Shown here: piece by piece, positions 35,219 to 37,361 of the stretch
Layout: the number at the start of each line of letters is the position of its first letter
Numbering within the stretch: the first letter of the stretch is position 1
NCBI GenBank assembly: GCA_020722165.1
Contig: DYLI01000003.1
Span: 1 to 37,361, forward strand
DNA length: 37,361 bases
Direction of reading: 5' to 3'
DNA from: Halothiobacillus neapolitanus
Lineage (GTDB): Bacteria; Pseudomonadota; Gammaproteobacteria; Halothiobacillales; Halothiobacillaceae
Position numbers and translations under genes: made by a program
The notes under the pieces: generated by a model
Database searches by the model: none
What the model saw: the letters and a program-made list of their open reading frames with translations, nothing else
What the model was told of the DNA's origin: nothing

Positions 35219-35839
35219 ATGAGCTTTATCAAGCTACTTTTTTTAGTCTTCGCCTCAAGTGCAGTATTGTCGGCCTTCATGATGATCACTACACGTAATA
35301 CGGTGTATGCGGCATTATATTTGGTATTGACCTTTTTCAGCACGGCATTGGTTTGGATGCTATTGGAAGCTGAATTTTTAAGTATCGTGTTGATTCTGGT
35401 GTATATCGGTGCGGTAATGGTTTTATTCTTGTTTGTGGTAATGATGTTGGATGTTAATACCGCAGCAACTCGCGAAGGTTTTGTGCGATTTTTGCCTCTT
35501 GGGGCCGGCGTTGCCATTCTAATGATCCTTGAAATGTCTCTGGTTTTAGGACCCAAGTTGTTCGGCTTGGATCTATATCCTGCTCCCGTACCCAAACCAG
35601 CGGATCACAGCAATACCGAAGCCATTGGTTCAGTTTTGTATACCGTCTATGTGTACCCGTTTGAAATTGCTGCAGTGATTTTGTTGGTTGCCATGATTGC
35701 AGCAATTATGTTGACGCTGCGCCGCCGGCCAGAAACGAAATATCAGGATGCAAGCGCGCAAGCCAAGGTACAAAGTAAGGACAGGGTACGCATTATCAAA
35801 ATGTCTGCTGAACCTCGTATCACTGACGTGGCAAAATAA
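35219..35839 (+). CDS. nuoJ: NADH-quinone oxidoreductase subunit J
   Basis: Membrane subunit with five predicted helices and 206 residues. The conserved helix-3 block [28 protein letters not shown] is present, including the glutamate near its start. The C-terminus is a charged tail beyond the last helix. It lies 30 bases after nuoI, one of the longest gaps in the operon, with a modest GGA Shine-Dalgarno. Confidence 0.94.
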   Translation: MSFIKLLFLVFASSAVLSAFMMITTRNTVYAALYLVLTFFSTALVWMLLEAEFLSIVLILVYIGAVMVLFLFVVMMLDVNTAATREGFVRFLPLGAGVAILMILEMSLVLGPKLFGLDLYPAPVPKPADHSNTEAIGSVLYTVYVYPFEIAAVILLVAMIAAIMLTLRRRPETKYQDASAQAKVQSKDRVRIIKMSAEPRITDVAK

Positions 35840-35850
35840 GGAGAAGGCTC

Positions 35851-36162
35851 ATGATGGCGATTGCTTTGTCCGATGTGCTGATTTTTGGCGCGATCCTTTT
35901 TGGATTGTCACTGGCAGGAATTTTTCTTAATCGTAAGAACGTTCTCGTTTTGCTCATGAGTATTGAGCTGATGCTGCTTGCGGTGAACATAAACTTTGTC
36001 GGTTTCTCACATTTTCTTGGCGATACCGCAGGGCAGGCTTTTGTATTCTTTATTTTGACGGTTGCAGCCGCTGAAGCTGCCATTGGTCTTGCGATTTTGG
36101 TGGTGTTGTTCCGCAATCGCCGCAGTATTAACGTCGATGACCTCGACAGTGTGAAAGGTTAA
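35851..36162 (+). CDS. nuoK: NADH-quinone oxidoreductase subunit K
   Basis: Small antiporter-like membrane subunit (MrpC-like) with three helices and 103 residues. Conserved membrane glutamates of the proton path are in [17 protein letters not shown] and [23 protein letters not shown] precedes the tandem ATG codons at 35851 and 35854; either may be used. Confidence 0.95.
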   Translation: MMAIALSDVLIFGAILFGLSLAGIFLNRKNVLVLLMSIELMLLAVNINFVGFSHFLGDTAGQAFVFFILTVAAAEAAIGLAILVVLFRNRRSINVDDLDSVKG

Positions 36163-36167
36163 GCCGT

Positions 36168-37361
36168 ATGGAAACGATCTACCTCTGGATTGTGCTTGCT
36201 CCCCTTATCGGCTCGATTATCGCGGGTCTTTTTGGTCGACAAATTGGTCGTGTGGGCGCGCAGACCGTCACGATTGCTGGGGTGGCTGTGTCATTTGTAC
36301 TGGCGCTTATTGTATTCAAAGCTCATGTGCTCGATGGTGGAGTCATTTTTAATGGCACCGTATATACGTGGCTTTCGAGCGACTTTTTTACTTTTAACGT
36401 CGGTTTTTTAGTCGATAACTTGACCGCAGTTATGGTGGTCATCGTCACGAGCGTAAGCTTGATGGTACATATCTATACCATCGGCTATATGGCACATGAC
36501 GAAGAATTATGGCCAGAAACCAGTCGTGCGCGTGCCGGTGGTTATCAGCGCTTCTTTAGTTATATTTCCTTGTTCACCTTCTCCATGCTGATGCTGGTGA
36601 TGAGTAATAACTTCATGCAGCTGTTCTTTGGCTGGGAAGCTGTAGGCTTGGTATCTTACCTGCTTATCGGTTTCTATATGAATCGTGAAACCGCGATTTA
36701 TGCCAACTTGAAAGCCTTTATCGTTAACCGTGTGGGTGACTTTGGCTTTTTACTTGGGATCGCTGCAATATTGGTTTATACGGGTTCGATGGATTATCAC
36801 GAAGTATTCAAACAAGCGAATCAACTTGCCGGTATCCAAGTCGAATTAATTCCGGGTATTGAGTGGTCGCTGATCTCTGTGATTTGTGTCTTGCTCTTCA
36901 TCGGAGCCATGGGTAAGTCAGCACAGATTCCATTGCACGTTTGGCTGCCGGATTCGATGGAAGGTCCAACACCTATTTCTGCATTGATTCATGCTGCAAC
37001 CATGGTGACTGCGGGCATCTTTATGGTCGCACGTATGTCGCCCATGTATGAACTTTCGGAAGCCGCGCTGTCGTTCATTATGTTGATTGGCGCGATTACC
37101 GCGTTCTCCATGGGTTTGCTGGGTATTGTCGCCAATGACATTAAGCGCGTGGTTGCTTTTTCCACACTTTCTCAGCTTGGCTACATGACAGTAGCGCTTG
37201 GAGCCTCGGCCTACTCGGCAGCCATTTTTCACCTAATGACCCATGCCTTCTTCAAGGCGCTGCTGTTCCTTGCAGCAGGTTCGGTGATTATCGCCATGCA
37301 CCATGAGCAAGACATCCGCAAGATGGGCGGGCTGCGTAAATACATGCCGATTACCTTCTGG
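36168..37361 (+). CDS. nuoL: NADH-quinone oxidoreductase subunit L (partial, runs off the window)
   Basis: Large antiporter-like proton-pumping subunit. The frame opens at the ATG at 36168, 5 bases after nuoK, and stays open for 398 codons to the window edge; the C-terminal third, including the long lateral helix, lies outside. Visible blocks include [16 protein letters not shown], the key glutamate Glu157 in [28 protein letters not shown], the helix-7 Lys250 in [36 protein letters not shown] and [20 protein letters not shown]. nuoM and nuoN are expected downstream. Confidence 0.95.
   Translation, partial: METIYLWIVLAPLIGSIIAGLFGRQIGRVGAQTVTIAGVAVSFVLALIVFKAHVLDGGVIFNGTVYTWLSSDFFTFNVGFLVDNLTAVMVVIVTSVSLMVHIYTIGYMAHDEELWPETSRARAGGYQRFFSYISLFTFSMLMLVMSNNFMQLFFGWEAVGLVSYLLIGFYMNRETAIYANLKAFIVNRVGDFGFLLGIAAILVYTGSMDYHEVFKQANQLAGIQVELIPGIEWSLISVICVLLFIGAMGKSAQIPLHVWLPDSMEGPTPISALIHAATMVTAGIFMVARMSPMYELSEAALSFIMLIGAITAFSMGLLGIVANDIKRVVAFSTLSQLGYMTVALGASAYSAAIFHLMTHAFFKALLFLAAGSVIIAMHHEQDIRKMGGLRKYMPITFW

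Noticed and set aside
1-37361. Mobile elements, CRISPR arrays, phage genes or defence systems
   Set aside because: No transposase, integrase, direct-repeat array or recognisable defence gene was seen on either strand; nearly all the sequence is accounted for by housekeeping or respiratory genes.

Overview
ORGANISM. The window reads as chromosome of an aerobic, sulfide-oxidising chemolithotrophic gammaproteobacterium; the genus cannot be fixed from sequence alone. The order rlmE-ftsH-folP-glmM-tpiA-secG-tRNA-Leu(GAG)-nuoABCDEFGHIJKL is a gammaproteobacterial arrangement. The window also carries a sulfide:quinone oxidoreductase closely resembling that of Acidithiobacillus ferrooxidans, a flavocytochrome c sulfide dehydrogenase and a ba3-type (B-family) cytochrome oxidase. 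No transposase, integrase, phage gene, CRISPR array or rRNA was seen. LAYOUT. (1) 51-4963, minus strand: relA, a lone cyclic-nucleotide-binding-domain protein, ettA and a DUF2242 lipoprotein, probably co-transcribed. (2) 5014-6030, plus: truD, divergent from relA, ending at a hairpin terminator shared with (3) sqr, minus (6083-7357). (4) 7578-11247, minus: ctaB, a PepSY membrane protein, ctaA, yhbY and aat, read in that order. (5) 11588-16511, plus: fccA, fccB, a 46-residue oxidase subunit IIa, oxidase subunits II and I, and a dihaem cytochrome c4, closed by a strong terminator. (6) 16583-20230, plus: a CcoI/FixI-type copper ATPase, SCO1/SenC and PCuAC copper chaperones, closed by a second terminator. 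(7) 20319-26297, plus: rlmE, ftsH, folP, glmM, tpiA, secG, then tRNA-Leu(GAG). (8) 26607 to the window end, plus: nuoA to nuoL, with nuoL cut by the window edge. HOW THE GENES WORK TOGETHER. Regions 3 to 6 together encode nearly everything for a sulfide-to-oxygen chain. Sulfide can enter at the quinone level through SQR. In the periplasm it can enter at the cytochrome c level through FccAB, then pass by cytochrome c4 to the CuA site of the ba3 oxidase. CtaB and CtaA make haem O and haem A for the oxidase, and the ATPase, SCO and PCuAC proteins supply copper. Complex I next door could run forward, or in reverse to make NADH during lithotrophy. MOST INTERESTING POINTS. FccB has serine where the characterised Allochromatium enzyme has the cysteine that covalently anchors FAD, although it keeps the redox disulfide cysteines, and it carries an insertion of about 37 residues. 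A small four-helix PepSY protein with four histidines placed like haem ligands sits between ctaB and ctaA. The whole oxidase and sulfide module lies between yhbY and rlmE, which are direct divergent neighbours in E. coli. A perfect 17-bp palindrome lies upstream of nuoA. fccAB has codon usage visibly unlike the oxidase genes that follow.
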